In this document: piece after piece, positions 1 to 6,300 of the stretch
Layout of the letters: every line of letters starts with the position of its first letter
How positions within the stretch are numbered: the stretch's first letter is position 1
Origin: Bacteroidota bacterium
Lineage (GTDB): Bacteria; Bacteroidota; Bacteroidia; NORP154
Length of the DNA: 18,641 nucleotides
Direction: 5' to 3'
Assembly: GCA_002401055.1 (NCBI GenBank)
Contig: NVRZ01000037.1
Location: forward strand, 1-18,641
Notes under the pieces: model-generated
Databases searched by the model: none
The model's input: the letters and a program-made list of their open reading frames with translations, nothing else
Told to the model about the DNA's origin: nothing
Position numbers and translations under genes: made by a program

Positions 1-253
1 CATTATGAATGCGCCCATTATCCCGGGTTTAAATCATACCGAAATTCCTGAAATCATAAAAAGGGCATCTAAAAATGGTGCCACCATGTCTCACAAGCAG
101 TGTGCTATCACACTTTATGCATTTAACATTCTCATTATTAGTCTTGCCATTTTATCAATGGGGATGGAGTCTAGCTATTCCTTGCTGATTGTGTGCGGAT
201 CGGCCGTGCTGATTGGCCAAATACCATTTATTGTCAAGAAAAAACACGATTAA
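1..253 (+). CDS. C-terminal fragment of a probable MraY/WecA-family glycosyl-1-phosphate transferase (5' end outside window)
   Basis: The reading frame is open to the left edge, so this is the 3' end of a longer gene; the ATG at 5 is probably internal. About 83 residues are visible. A segment with MSHKQCAITLYAFNIL resembles the C-terminal part of WecA/MraY-type enzymes, where a HxxLLxxGxSHKQ-like cytoplasmic loop is followed by two membrane helices. Two hydrophobic helices follow here (about residues 37-53 and 57-76), ending in a basic KKKHD tail. Family members transfer a sugar-1-phosphate to undecaprenyl phosphate at the inner membrane, starting O-antigen, capsule or peptidoglycan precursor synthesis. 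The next gene encodes a Wzi/RemB-like outer-membrane protein, which fits a surface-polysaccharide role. The assignment rests on a short fragment and could be wrong; it is certain only that a membrane protein ends here. Confidence 0.5.
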   Translation, partial: IMNAPIIPGLNHTEIPEIIKRASKNGATMSHKQCAITLYAFNILIISLAILSMGMESSYSLLIVCGSAVLIGQIPFIVKKKHD

Positions 254-263
254 ACCACTGCTA

Positions 264-1895
264 ATGGATTACAAGGCAAAATCCGGAATTATTGCCTGTT
301 TCCTGATTATAAGCGGCGCTTGCTATGGCCAAACTTCTTATCTCCCTCTACATCGTGATGTAAATAGTTTTTTTGACGCGGAATTGAACCGAAACGATTT
401 TACGGCACATAGCGCAGTCAAACCTTACACATACTCTGAGATAAATGAGTTAATGAGTCTTGATTCGATATTCTACAGAGCAAGATCTCTCTATTCAATT
501 TCAAATACCGACTCTAGCTACAAGATTTGCTTTCCTGCCCGGCATCGAAAACAGTATAGTTCTCCAGAAGACTTTAATCTGGCTAAGAAATTTAGAATTG
601 TTGCAGGCCCATTATTTTCGCTCACCAGCGGCTATGATGTCGCCTCTTCAAGGAGTATATCGGGCTCGGAACTGGGTGCAATACTTACGGCTAGCTTTGG
701 CGAAAAGTTAGCAATTTCCGCCTCATATCAAACGGGCAATGCTGCGTTTTTACCATATGTCGATTCTGCAATTGTCAGAAATGAGGTTGTGCCTGGAAAG
801 GGCTATGCACATGCAAGCAAAGAGGGCTATTTCTACAGTAATTATTCAGGCTATATATCTTATTCACCTGATGAGATATTCAATTTTCAATTAGGCCAGG
901 GAAAGAATTTCTTCGGAAATGGATACCGGTCACTCCTTTTGTCGGACAACACTGATAACTATCCTTTTTTAAAGATATCCACGAAAATTTGGAAGCTCAA
1001 ATATGTAAATCTGTATACGGTCATGAATGATGTACATGAATCGGCAGGTGTTCCAACAAGATTTACCAGAAAATACGCCACATTCCACTATTTAAGCTGG
1101 AACATTACCAAAGGAGTAACATTAGGTCTGTTTGAGTCGATTGTTTGGCAGGGCACTGATAGCTCAGGTACGCGGGGATATGATGTTAACTATCTAAACC
1201 CAATTATTTTTTACCGTCCAGTTGAGTTTGCGCAAGGCTCTTCGGATAATGCGCTAATTGGGTTAAACCTATCAATTAGATTCTTGAAAAACCAGCAGCT
1301 TTATGGACAGCTGATCCTCGATGAGTTCTTATTGAGGGAATTAAAAGCGCAGAGCGGCTGGTGGGCAAATAAACATGGCTTTCAGATTGGATTTAAGAGT
1401 TACAATCTGTTCAAATTAAGGGGATTATCGCTTCAAACTGAATTCAATTACGTAAGGCCATTTACATACTCTCATGGCTTATCCAGTCAGAACTATTCTC
1501 ATTATAACCAGGCACTGGCACATCCATTGGGAGCGAACTTTTATGAATCTGTTTCGTTTTTAAAATTTCAGCGTGGCAGTTTCCTGGTCGAAGGAAAGTT
1601 TAGCTACGCCTTAAAGGGAGTAGACAGCAATGGATCTAATTGGGGTGGCGATATATTCCTTGATTACCAAACCACGAGGTCCAGGGAATATGAGAACGAA
1701 GTTGCGCAGGGGGATCAAAACCACATATCATATATAGACTTAAGGTTCGCATATATATTATTGCCAGAATTAAACTTAAGGCTTGAGGCTGGTGTTTCAA
1801 ATCGCTTGCTGAGGACGCAAGGAGTAACCACCCAAATCAACTTTATTTACCTGGGATTAAGCACCTCGCTCTCCAATATTTACCATGATTTTTAA
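264..1895 (+). CDS. Outer-membrane beta-barrel protein, RemB/Wzi (capsule assembly)-like
   Basis: The ATG at 264 gives 543 residues with a clear signal peptide (hydrophobic core GIIACFLIISG, likely cleavage after CYGQ). The frame extends to a TTG at 213 that would overlap the upstream gene, so 264 is preferred. The mature N-terminus (LPLHRDVNSFFDAELN, then KPYTYSEIN) and the central block with LGQGKNFFGNGYRSLLLSDN resemble RemB of Flavobacterium gliding motility and the Wzi capsule-assembly barrel. The rest alternates aromatic and polar residues, as in outer-membrane strands, and the protein ends in an aromatic residue (YHDF), typical of OM barrels. Wzi anchors capsule at the cell surface; RemB is linked to gliding. 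Which applies here cannot be told. The gene starts 10 bases after the previous stop, suggesting co-transcription with the glycosyl-phosphate transferase. Confidence 0.72.
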   Translation: MDYKAKSGIIACFLIISGACYGQTSYLPLHRDVNSFFDAELNRNDFTAHSAVKPYTYSEINELMSLDSIFYRARSLYSISNTDSSYKICFPARHRKQYSSPEDFNLAKKFRIVAGPLFSLTSGYDVASSRSISGSELGAILTASFGEKLAISASYQTGNAAFLPYVDSAIVRNEVVPGKGYAHASKEGYFYSNYSGYISYSPDEIFNFQLGQGKNFFGNGYRSLLLSDNTDNYPFLKISTKIWKLKYVNLYTVMNDVHESAGVPTRFTRKYATFHYLSWNITKGVTLGLFESIVWQGTDSSGTRGYDVNYLNPIIFYRPVEFAQGSSDNALIGLNLSIRFLKNQQLYGQLILDEFLLRELKAQSGWWANKHGFQIGFKSYNLFKLRGLSLQTEFNYVRPFTYSHGLSSQNYSHYNQALAHPLGANFYESVSFLKFQRGSFLVEGKFSYALKGVDSNGSNWGGDIFLDYQTTRSREYENEVAQGDQNHISYIDLRFAYILLPELNLRLEAGVSNRLLRTQGVTTQINFIYLGLSTSLSNIYHDF

Positions 1896-1999
1896 TTTCC
1901 CAATCTGCGAAATAATTGGTAAAATTGCATCGCGTTTTTCAGGTGTAATCCGGATTCGTGATCACAAGTAATTCAATTTCTTCAAGCACATATTTTACA

Positions 2000-2863
2000 A
2001 TGGAGTATTTGTCCAACAAATTAAAAGACTACGCCCAATTTGTTAAGCTCCGCCTTGCCTCAATCGTAGTATTTTCTGCATTTGCGGGCTTCATGCTAGC
2101 TCCTGTTCCGGTTGATTGGAACAAACTATGGATACTAATAGCAAGTGGCTTTCTGGTAACATGCGCCTCAAACGGTTTTAATCAAATTATTGAAAGAGAT
2201 CTTGATGCCTTAATGGACCGCACTGCTAAAAGGCCTCTACCAGACAACAGGATGAGCCTGATTGAATCCTATGTTTTTGCAACGGTTTTGGGTCTTGTAG
2301 GGCTGGTGATGCTTTATGTTTTTGTCAATCCGCTTTCTTGTTTGCTTGGGCTCTTGGCATTGCTTTCTTACACTTTAGCCTACACTCCTCTCAAGAGGAT
2401 AACGCCCTTTTCGGTTCTGGTTGGGGCGTTTCCTGGTGCTATTCCTCCTCTTCTTGGATGGGCAGCAGCTACTGATTCAATTGGAATAGGCGGTCTTATT
2501 CTCTTTTCAATACAATTTATGTGGCAGTTTCCACATTTCTGGGCAATAGCCTGGGTTTTGGACGACGATTACAAAAAGGCGGGTTTTAAAATGTTGCCTT
2601 CTCTTGGCGGAAGAAACAAGGCGAGTGCATTCCAAGTGCTTGTTTATTCGATTGGCTTACTACCCATCAGCTTGCTGCCAATCGTTTTTAAAATGTCCGG
2701 AAATATTGCCGCTGTTGTAATCATTATTATGGGCGTATGGTTTCTCGCGTTATCGCATAAACTATATAGGTCACTTGAAATAAAAGATTCTAGAAGACTC
2801 ATGCTGGCCTCGTTCGTATATTTGCCGGTAGTTCAAATTGCGTTGATACTAGATAAACTATAA
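2000..2863 (+). CDS. ctaB: Protoheme IX farnesyltransferase (heme O synthase)
   Basis: This UbiA-family integral membrane enzyme converts heme B to heme O by adding a farnesyl group, the first step to heme A for aa3-type oxidases. Diagnostic motifs are NGFNQIIERDLDALMDRTAKR with the Asp-rich prenyl-diphosphate/Mg site and the RPLP following it, YTPLKR, the GAFPGAIPPLLGW block, and WQFPHFWAIAW followed by DDDYKKAGFKMLP. About eight to nine hydrophobic helices are visible. The ATG at 2000 gives 287 residues, the normal family length, and starts with the usual KLKDYAQFVKLR sequence. A GTG at 1958 would add 14 residues and cannot be excluded; neither start has a clear ribosome binding site. The next gene begins 3 bases after the stop, so it heads the oxidase assembly operon. 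It is also called cyoE. No convincing promoter was found in the 104 bases upstream. Confidence 0.95.
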   Translation: MEYLSNKLKDYAQFVKLRLASIVVFSAFAGFMLAPVPVDWNKLWILIASGFLVTCASNGFNQIIERDLDALMDRTAKRPLPDNRMSLIESYVFATVLGLVGLVMLYVFVNPLSCLLGLLALLSYTLAYTPLKRITPFSVLVGAFPGAIPPLLGWAAATDSIGIGGLILFSIQFMWQFPHFWAIAWVLDDDYKKAGFKMLPSLGGRNKASAFQVLVYSIGLLPISLLPIVFKMSGNIAAVVIIIMGVWFLALSHKLYRSLEIKDSRRLMLASFVYLPVVQIALILDKL

Positions 2864-2866
2864 TTT

Positions 2867-3583
2867 ATGGAAGAGACAGCCGCAGATGCGTACGATGATA
2901 AGGGCAGAAGATTAAAGCCATTGATGTGGGTAGCACTGGTGAGTATTGTTATGCTCTTCGGTGGATTGACCAGTGGTTATATAGTAACAAAAGCAGATAA
3001 TTTTTGGGTTAATTTTGATTTGCCAGAGATGTTTATGATCAGCACTGTACTTATATTGCTGAGCAGCGTAACAATAGCAATGGCCGTTAAGGCGGCTAAA
3101 TCCAATCAGTACGGAAAGGTTAAACTGGCTGTATTTGGAACATTCCTTCTGGGGTTGGGATTTGTAGGATCTCAATACATGGGTTGGTCCCAGTTAGTTG
3201 ATGAGGGCCATTTTTTTGTTGGAAACCTTGTAGATATAAAAGGAGTTTATGGAGCGGATTACACGATTGTGTACAATGGCAAGTCATTGGTGTATAACGG
3301 GAAAGATTTTTATATGCCGACTGACAGTACATTTAAGGATCCTATTGACTCCAGAATGTTCAACACCTTTAATACGTCGAGTGCATTTTTATATGTGTTA
3401 ACAGGAGTGCACGTAGCTCATTTAGGAGGAGGCTTGCTCGCAATGCTTGTGGTATTAATAAATGCTTTGAGAATGAAATATAATTCAAAAGACAGCGTAG
3501 GATTGGAGATTTGCGCGACTTATTGGCACTTTCTCGATGGATTATGGATTTATTTGTATCTCTTTTTAATGTTTATTAAGTAG
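2867..3583 (+). CDS. Cytochrome c oxidase subunit III, first paralogue
   Basis: This is a 238-residue membrane protein of the heme-copper oxidase subunit III family, which supports the stability and proton uptake of subunit I. About five helices are visible (near 19-41, 54-77, 87-109, 171-199 and 218-237). The C-terminal YWHFLDGLWIYLYLFLMF is the family signature. Two oddities: the helix-3 position that carries a conserved Glu in the family (QxxE[WY]) reads QYMGW, so the Glu is Gly106; and helices 3 and 4 are separated by a ~60-residue polar loop (about 110-170) with VYNGK written twice (134-138 and 142-146). The ATG lies 3 bases after the ctaB stop. A second subunit III gene follows. Paired subunit III genes occur in Bacteroidota oxidase clusters, so this paralogue is probably a genuine component and not a relic. 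Confidence 0.9.
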   Translation: MEETAADAYDDKGRRLKPLMWVALVSIVMLFGGLTSGYIVTKADNFWVNFDLPEMFMISTVLILLSSVTIAMAVKAAKSNQYGKVKLAVFGTFLLGLGFVGSQYMGWSQLVDEGHFFVGNLVDIKGVYGADYTIVYNGKSLVYNGKDFYMPTDSTFKDPIDSRMFNTFNTSSAFLYVLTGVHVAHLGGGLLAMLVVLINALRMKYNSKDSVGLEICATYWHFLDGLWIYLYLFLMFIK

Positions 3584-3639
3584 AAATTCAAGGGGAAAAC
3601 CACATTGTTAATCTAAAAATCGCCAACAACCTTGAAATT
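3584..3639 (+). other. Imperfect hairpin just after the first subunit III gene
   Basis: Arms at 3584-3593 (AAATTCAAGG) and 3630-3639 (CCTTGAAATT) pair over 10 positions with one mismatch, and an inner TTGTT/AACAA pair (3605-3609 with 3625-3629) extends the stem across an asymmetric internal loop. No T-run follows, so it is not a standard intrinsic terminator. It could be an RNA-processing or stability element between the two subunit III genes. The right arm overlaps the -33 element of the promoter candidate at 3632-3662. It may also be chance in AT-rich sequence. Confidence 0.3.
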
Positions 3640-3662
3640 ATTTAATAAAGTGATTAAACTTG
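3632..3662 (+). promoter_or_regulatory. Candidate Bacteroidota-type promoter for the second subunit III gene
   Basis: TTG at 3632-3634 and TAAACTTG at 3655-3662 are separated by 20 bases. This matches the Bacteroidota sigma-A pattern (TTTG near -33, TAnnTTTG near -7) with one mismatch in the -7 element. Transcription would begin near 3668, giving a leader of about 16 bases before the ATG at 3684. It would be an internal promoter separating ctaB and the first subunit III gene from the rest of the cluster. Confidence 0.4.
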
Positions 3663-3683
3663 CACAACCTAATCCTGCCGCAT

Positions 3684-4409
3684 ATGTCGCATAATACTGA
3701 AGTATTAGATCAAAAAACCCTTTGGGGAGGAGGCAGATCGCCTTTTAATGTGAGTTATGGAAAGCTGATGATATGGTTTTTCCTCATATCAGATGCGCTT
3801 ACCTTTAGTGGGCTATTATGCTCCTATGGCTTTATGCGCCATAAATTTTCTGATACCTGGCCTTCAGCCAATGATGTATTTGTGCATTTCCCTTTTATGG
3901 GTGACGCACACGTTCCTTTGCTTTACGTAGGACTAATGACGTTCATCTTGATTTTAAGTTCTGTAACCATGGTTTTGGCTGTTGAGGCAGGCCATAGAAG
4001 AAACAAAAAAGAAGTTCAGATTTGGTTAGCGTTAACCATTGTAGGTGGGTTTTTCTTTCTCTTCTCACAGGTATGGGAGTGGGCGCACTTTATTCATGGT
4101 ACAGAAGCAGGAGCGATTAAAGATATTATTGTTGATGGGGAGTGGGTAACTCAGGTAGTTCATGGGGCAAACCTGCATCACAATGAGTATGGAAACGTAC
4201 TTTTTGGCGACTTCTTTTTCTTTATTACGGGATTTCATGGCTTTCACGTCTTCTCAGGTGTCGTTATTAATATTATTATTCTGATCAAGGTGATGAAAGG
4301 GCACATGGATAAAACAGGGCATTATGAAATGGTCGAAAAAACTGGATTGTATTGGCACTTTGTGGATTTGGTATGGGTCTTTGTATTTACATTCTTCTAC
4401 TTAGTTTAA
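3684..4409 (+). CDS. Cytochrome c oxidase subunit III, second paralogue
   Basis: The ATG at 3684 gives 241 residues; a TTG at 3660 in the same frame lies inside the promoter candidate and is unlikely to be used. The protein has the subunit III features the first paralogue lacks: the helix-3 motif FSQVWEWAHF keeps the conserved Glu, and the His-rich helix FITGFHGFHVFSGV and C-terminal YWHFVDLVWVFVFTFFYLV are typical. Five hydrophobic helices are visible. A polar loop after WEW (GTEAGAIKDIIVDGEWVTQVVHG) is the family's usual insertion in this phylum. It packs against subunit I of an aa3/caa3-type terminal oxidase in the cytoplasmic membrane. It is followed after 20 bases by the subunit IV gene. 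Paralogy with the upstream gene is by family and not by close identity. Confidence 0.93.
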   Translation: MSHNTEVLDQKTLWGGGRSPFNVSYGKLMIWFFLISDALTFSGLLCSYGFMRHKFSDTWPSANDVFVHFPFMGDAHVPLLYVGLMTFILILSSVTMVLAVEAGHRRNKKEVQIWLALTIVGGFFFLFSQVWEWAHFIHGTEAGAIKDIIVDGEWVTQVVHGANLHHNEYGNVLFGDFFFFITGFHGFHVFSGVVINIIILIKVMKGHMDKTGHYEMVEKTGLYWHFVDLVWVFVFTFFYLV

Positions 4410-4429
4410 ACTATTTAAAGAGCTAAAAA

Positions 4430-4795
4430 ATGGAAAGAGACGACATCATAGAATACTCCTTAGATATATCTCACACCGATGAGGAGGGAAAGGTCATTAG
4501 AAAAAGACTGTGGAAGGTGTTTTGGATTTTGTTGGCAGTTACGATTTTTGAAGTTGGAATGGGTTTTATGTTCGCTGGGGTTGCGGCGTATAAAGATATG
4601 TTGATGTATACATTCATTTTCCTCACAGTTGTCAAAGCAGGTTATATTGTTATGATATTTATGCATCTGGGCGATGAGATGTCGTATCTCAAAAAAATAA
4701 TCCTCATCCCTTATTGTTTCTTTATCGCATATCTTCTATTCATAGCGATTTCTGAGGCAAACTTCATTTTCGATATTGGGTGGGTCTTGGGATAA
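4430..4795 (+). CDS. Cytochrome c oxidase subunit IV (prokaryotic CtaF/CoxD type)
   Basis: A 121-residue protein with a ~27-residue charged N-terminus and three membrane helices (about 28-50, 57-78 and 89-109). The block FLTVVKAGYIVMIFMHLGDE is characteristic of the bacterial subunit IV family, where VKAxYIxxxFMHL links helices 2 and 3. It is a small accessory subunit of the heme-copper oxidase, thought to help assembly or stability. The start follows a purine-rich AAAGAGCTAAAAA stretch. Its stop lies 10 bases before the Sco start, so the two are almost certainly co-transcribed. Confidence 0.88.
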   Translation: MERDDIIEYSLDISHTDEEGKVIRKRLWKVFWILLAVTIFEVGMGFMFAGVAAYKDMLMYTFIFLTVVKAGYIVMIFMHLGDEMSYLKKIILIPYCFFIAYLLFIAISEANFIFDIGWVLG

Positions 4796-4805
4796 GGATT
4801 CTTCA

Positions 4806-5498
4806 ATGGAAAAAAACAGTTCTTCCCTTTTAAAATTTTCTATTCTTGCTGCTCTACTGATTGCTCCTGCAACCTTTTATTTTATGTTTGTAACATCGGG
4901 CATGAACTACACCTCCCTAAATTACTATGGGCCAAAGGACGTTGAGAAGACAATGGTGGATGGGGAAGAGGTAATTGACACAGTTTACCACAGTATACCA
5001 GATTTTAGCTTTACAGATCAAAATGGCAATACTGTAAACGGAGCCTCTTTTGATTCAAAAGTATATGTCGCAGACTTTTTCTTTACCAGTTGTCAATCCA
5101 TTTGCCCTATCATGACCAGCGAAATGCTCAGAGTGCAACAGCATTTCGAAGGTGTTAAAGAATTGGCCTTCCTTTCTCATACCGTTGATCCAGAAACGGA
5201 TTCTTTGGAGGTTTTAAAAGCATATCAAATAGATAAAAATACGGATGAGAGCAACTGGCATTTTGTAACCGGAAACAAAGCTGAGCTGTACGAGATTGCG
5301 AGAAGGGGATATTTTGTACCTGTTGAGGATGGCGATGGAGGGCCAGAAGACTTTATACATAGTCCAATGCTGATGCTTATTGACAAAGAAAAGCACATTC
5401 GTGGCTTTTATGACGGAACCAATTCTGAGCAAGTAGACAAATTGATTGAAGACATAAGAAAGCTGCTAACAGATTATGTGATGTCTAAAAAGCGTTAA
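4806..5498 (+). CDS. SCO1/SenC/PrrC-family copper chaperone
   Basis: This thioredoxin-fold protein is anchored by one N-terminal helix (about residues 10-29) and faces the periplasm. The copper site is visible: CxxxC in TSCQSICPIM (Cys96 and Cys100) and the distal His185 in FIHSPMLMLID. Typical fold blocks are FSFTDQNGNTV, SKVYVADFFFTSC, FLSHTVDPETDSLEVLKAY and WHFVTGNKAELYEIAR. Sco proteins deliver copper to, or reduce, the CuA site of oxidase subunit II; subunit II is not in this window. The ATG at 4806 gives 231 residues and sits 7-8 bases after AAGGA (4794-4798). A TTG at 4776 in frame overlaps the upstream gene and is rejected. The gene lies between subunit IV and the DUF420 gene, a typical assembly-factor context. 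Confidence 0.93.
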   Translation: MEKNSSSLLKFSILAALLIAPATFYFMFVTSGMNYTSLNYYGPKDVEKTMVDGEEVIDTVYHSIPDFSFTDQNGNTVNGASFDSKVYVADFFFTSCQSICPIMTSEMLRVQQHFEGVKELAFLSHTVDPETDSLEVLKAYQIDKNTDESNWHFVTGNKAELYEIARRGYFVPVEDGDGGPEDFIHSPMLMLIDKEKHIRGFYDGTNSEQVDKLIEDIRKLLTDYVMSKKR

Positions 5499-5508
5499 TC
5501 AATAGGGA

Positions 5509-6045
5509 ATGGAACAGTCACACGCGCGAGATAAGCGCGCCACCTACGTTATTATAGCACTATCTATTATTGTTCCCATCGTGGTAGCAATTCTAATGTT
5601 GTTGCCTGATACAGGAGCTGCAGAGTCAGTCAGAAACTTGCCTCTATTTCACGCCACATTGAATGGATTAACTGCTGCCAGCTTGCTTACGGGATTCTAC
5701 TTTATCAAGAATGGGAAGATGATCAATCATCGCTTCTGTATGATATTGGCATTTGCATTGTCATCTGTTTTTCTAGTGTCGTACATCATATATCATTACA
5801 ATACCGGACACACGTCATTTGGAGGAGAGGGTTGGATCAGGCCGGTCTACTTTACCTTATTAATTAGCCACATCATTCTAGCAACTGCCATACTTCCAAT
5901 GGCTTTATTGTCCATGTACCGTGGTCTTGCCAATCAAATTAGTAAGCACAAGAGCATTGCAAAATGGACATTTCCTATTTGGCTTTACGTGGCAATTTCA
6001 GGTGTTTTAGTATATTTGCTGATGCGGCCATACTACCCGTTTTAA
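5509..6045 (+). CDS. DUF420-family membrane protein, CtaM-like oxidase maturation factor
   Basis: This 178-residue protein has about five hydrophobic helices (near 12-32, 47-66, 76-97, 112-138 and 153-172). Conserved-looking histidines are LFHATLNG (His48), INHRF (His74), YHYNTGHT (His96 and His101), SHI (His121) and KHKSIAKW (His147), a pattern typical of DUF420. The Firmicutes relative CtaM (YozB) is required for a functional aa3-type oxidase in Staphylococcus aureus, so a role in heme or copper insertion is a reasonable inference, but the biochemical function is unsettled. The start at 5509 lies 10 bases after the Sco stop, behind a short AGGGA sequence. The next small gene starts 1 base after its stop codon, implying tight translational coupling. 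Confidence 0.85.
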   Translation: MEQSHARDKRATYVIIALSIIVPIVVAILMLLPDTGAAESVRNLPLFHATLNGLTAASLLTGFYFIKNGKMINHRFCMILAFALSSVFLVSYIIYHYNTGHTSFGGEGWIRPVYFTLLISHIILATAILPMALLSMYRGLANQISKHKSIAKWTFPIWLYVAISGVLVYLLMRPYYPF

Positions 6046-6046
6046 C

Positions 6047-6292
6047 ATGCGAAAACTTCTCTTTTTATCATTTGTAATTACAATTGCAGCTCTGCTAATT
6101 GGCACTGATGCGGAAGCACAATGTGCTATGTGTAAAGCTGTTGTGGAGTCCAACCAGAAGCATGGAGGCGGAATCGGTGCAGGATTAAATTCAGGTATTC
6201 TTTATCTGATGGCCATTCCTTATGCCATGGTCTTTGGTGGAGGTTATTTCTGGTATCGCCAGCTTAAAGAAAGAGCCAAGCTAGAAAGCTAA
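6047..6292 (+). CDS. Small secreted/membrane CxxC protein of unknown function at the end of the oxidase cluster
   Basis: An 81-residue protein with an N-terminal signal sequence (about residues 1-24, ending DAEAQ), immediately followed by CAMC (Cys26 and Cys29), a short polar stretch with ESNQKHGGG, and one membrane helix (about 46-68) before a basic tail (KERAK). The likely topology is therefore a short CxxC-bearing periplasmic segment tethered by a C-terminal helix. It starts 1 base after the DUF420 stop, making co-expression with the oxidase assembly genes very likely. The CxxC close to the membrane could bind copper or heme or act as a thiol pair; nothing in the sequence decides this. I recall similar short ORFs next to DUF420 genes in other Bacteroidota but cannot name a characterised family. 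The ORF is credible from its position, codon pattern and signal sequence. Confidence 0.75.
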   Translation: MRKLLFLSFVITIAALLIGTDAEAQCAMCKAVVESNQKHGGGIGAGLNSGILYLMAIPYAMVFGGGYFWYRQLKERAKLES

Positions 6293-6300
6293 GCTTCTGT

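Noticed and set aside
213..263. TTG-initiated 17-residue extension of the RemB-like protein
   Set aside because: It overlaps the upstream gene by 41 bases and would precede an otherwise well-placed signal peptide starting at the ATG at 264.
1896..1999. Promoter for ctaB around TAAAATTG at 1920-1927
   Set aside because: The -7 match has one mismatch and no TTG or TTTG lies at the expected distance upstream.
4776..4805. TTG-initiated extension of the Sco protein
   Set aside because: It overlaps the subunit IV gene, while the ATG at 4806 has an AAGGA ribosome binding site at the right distance.
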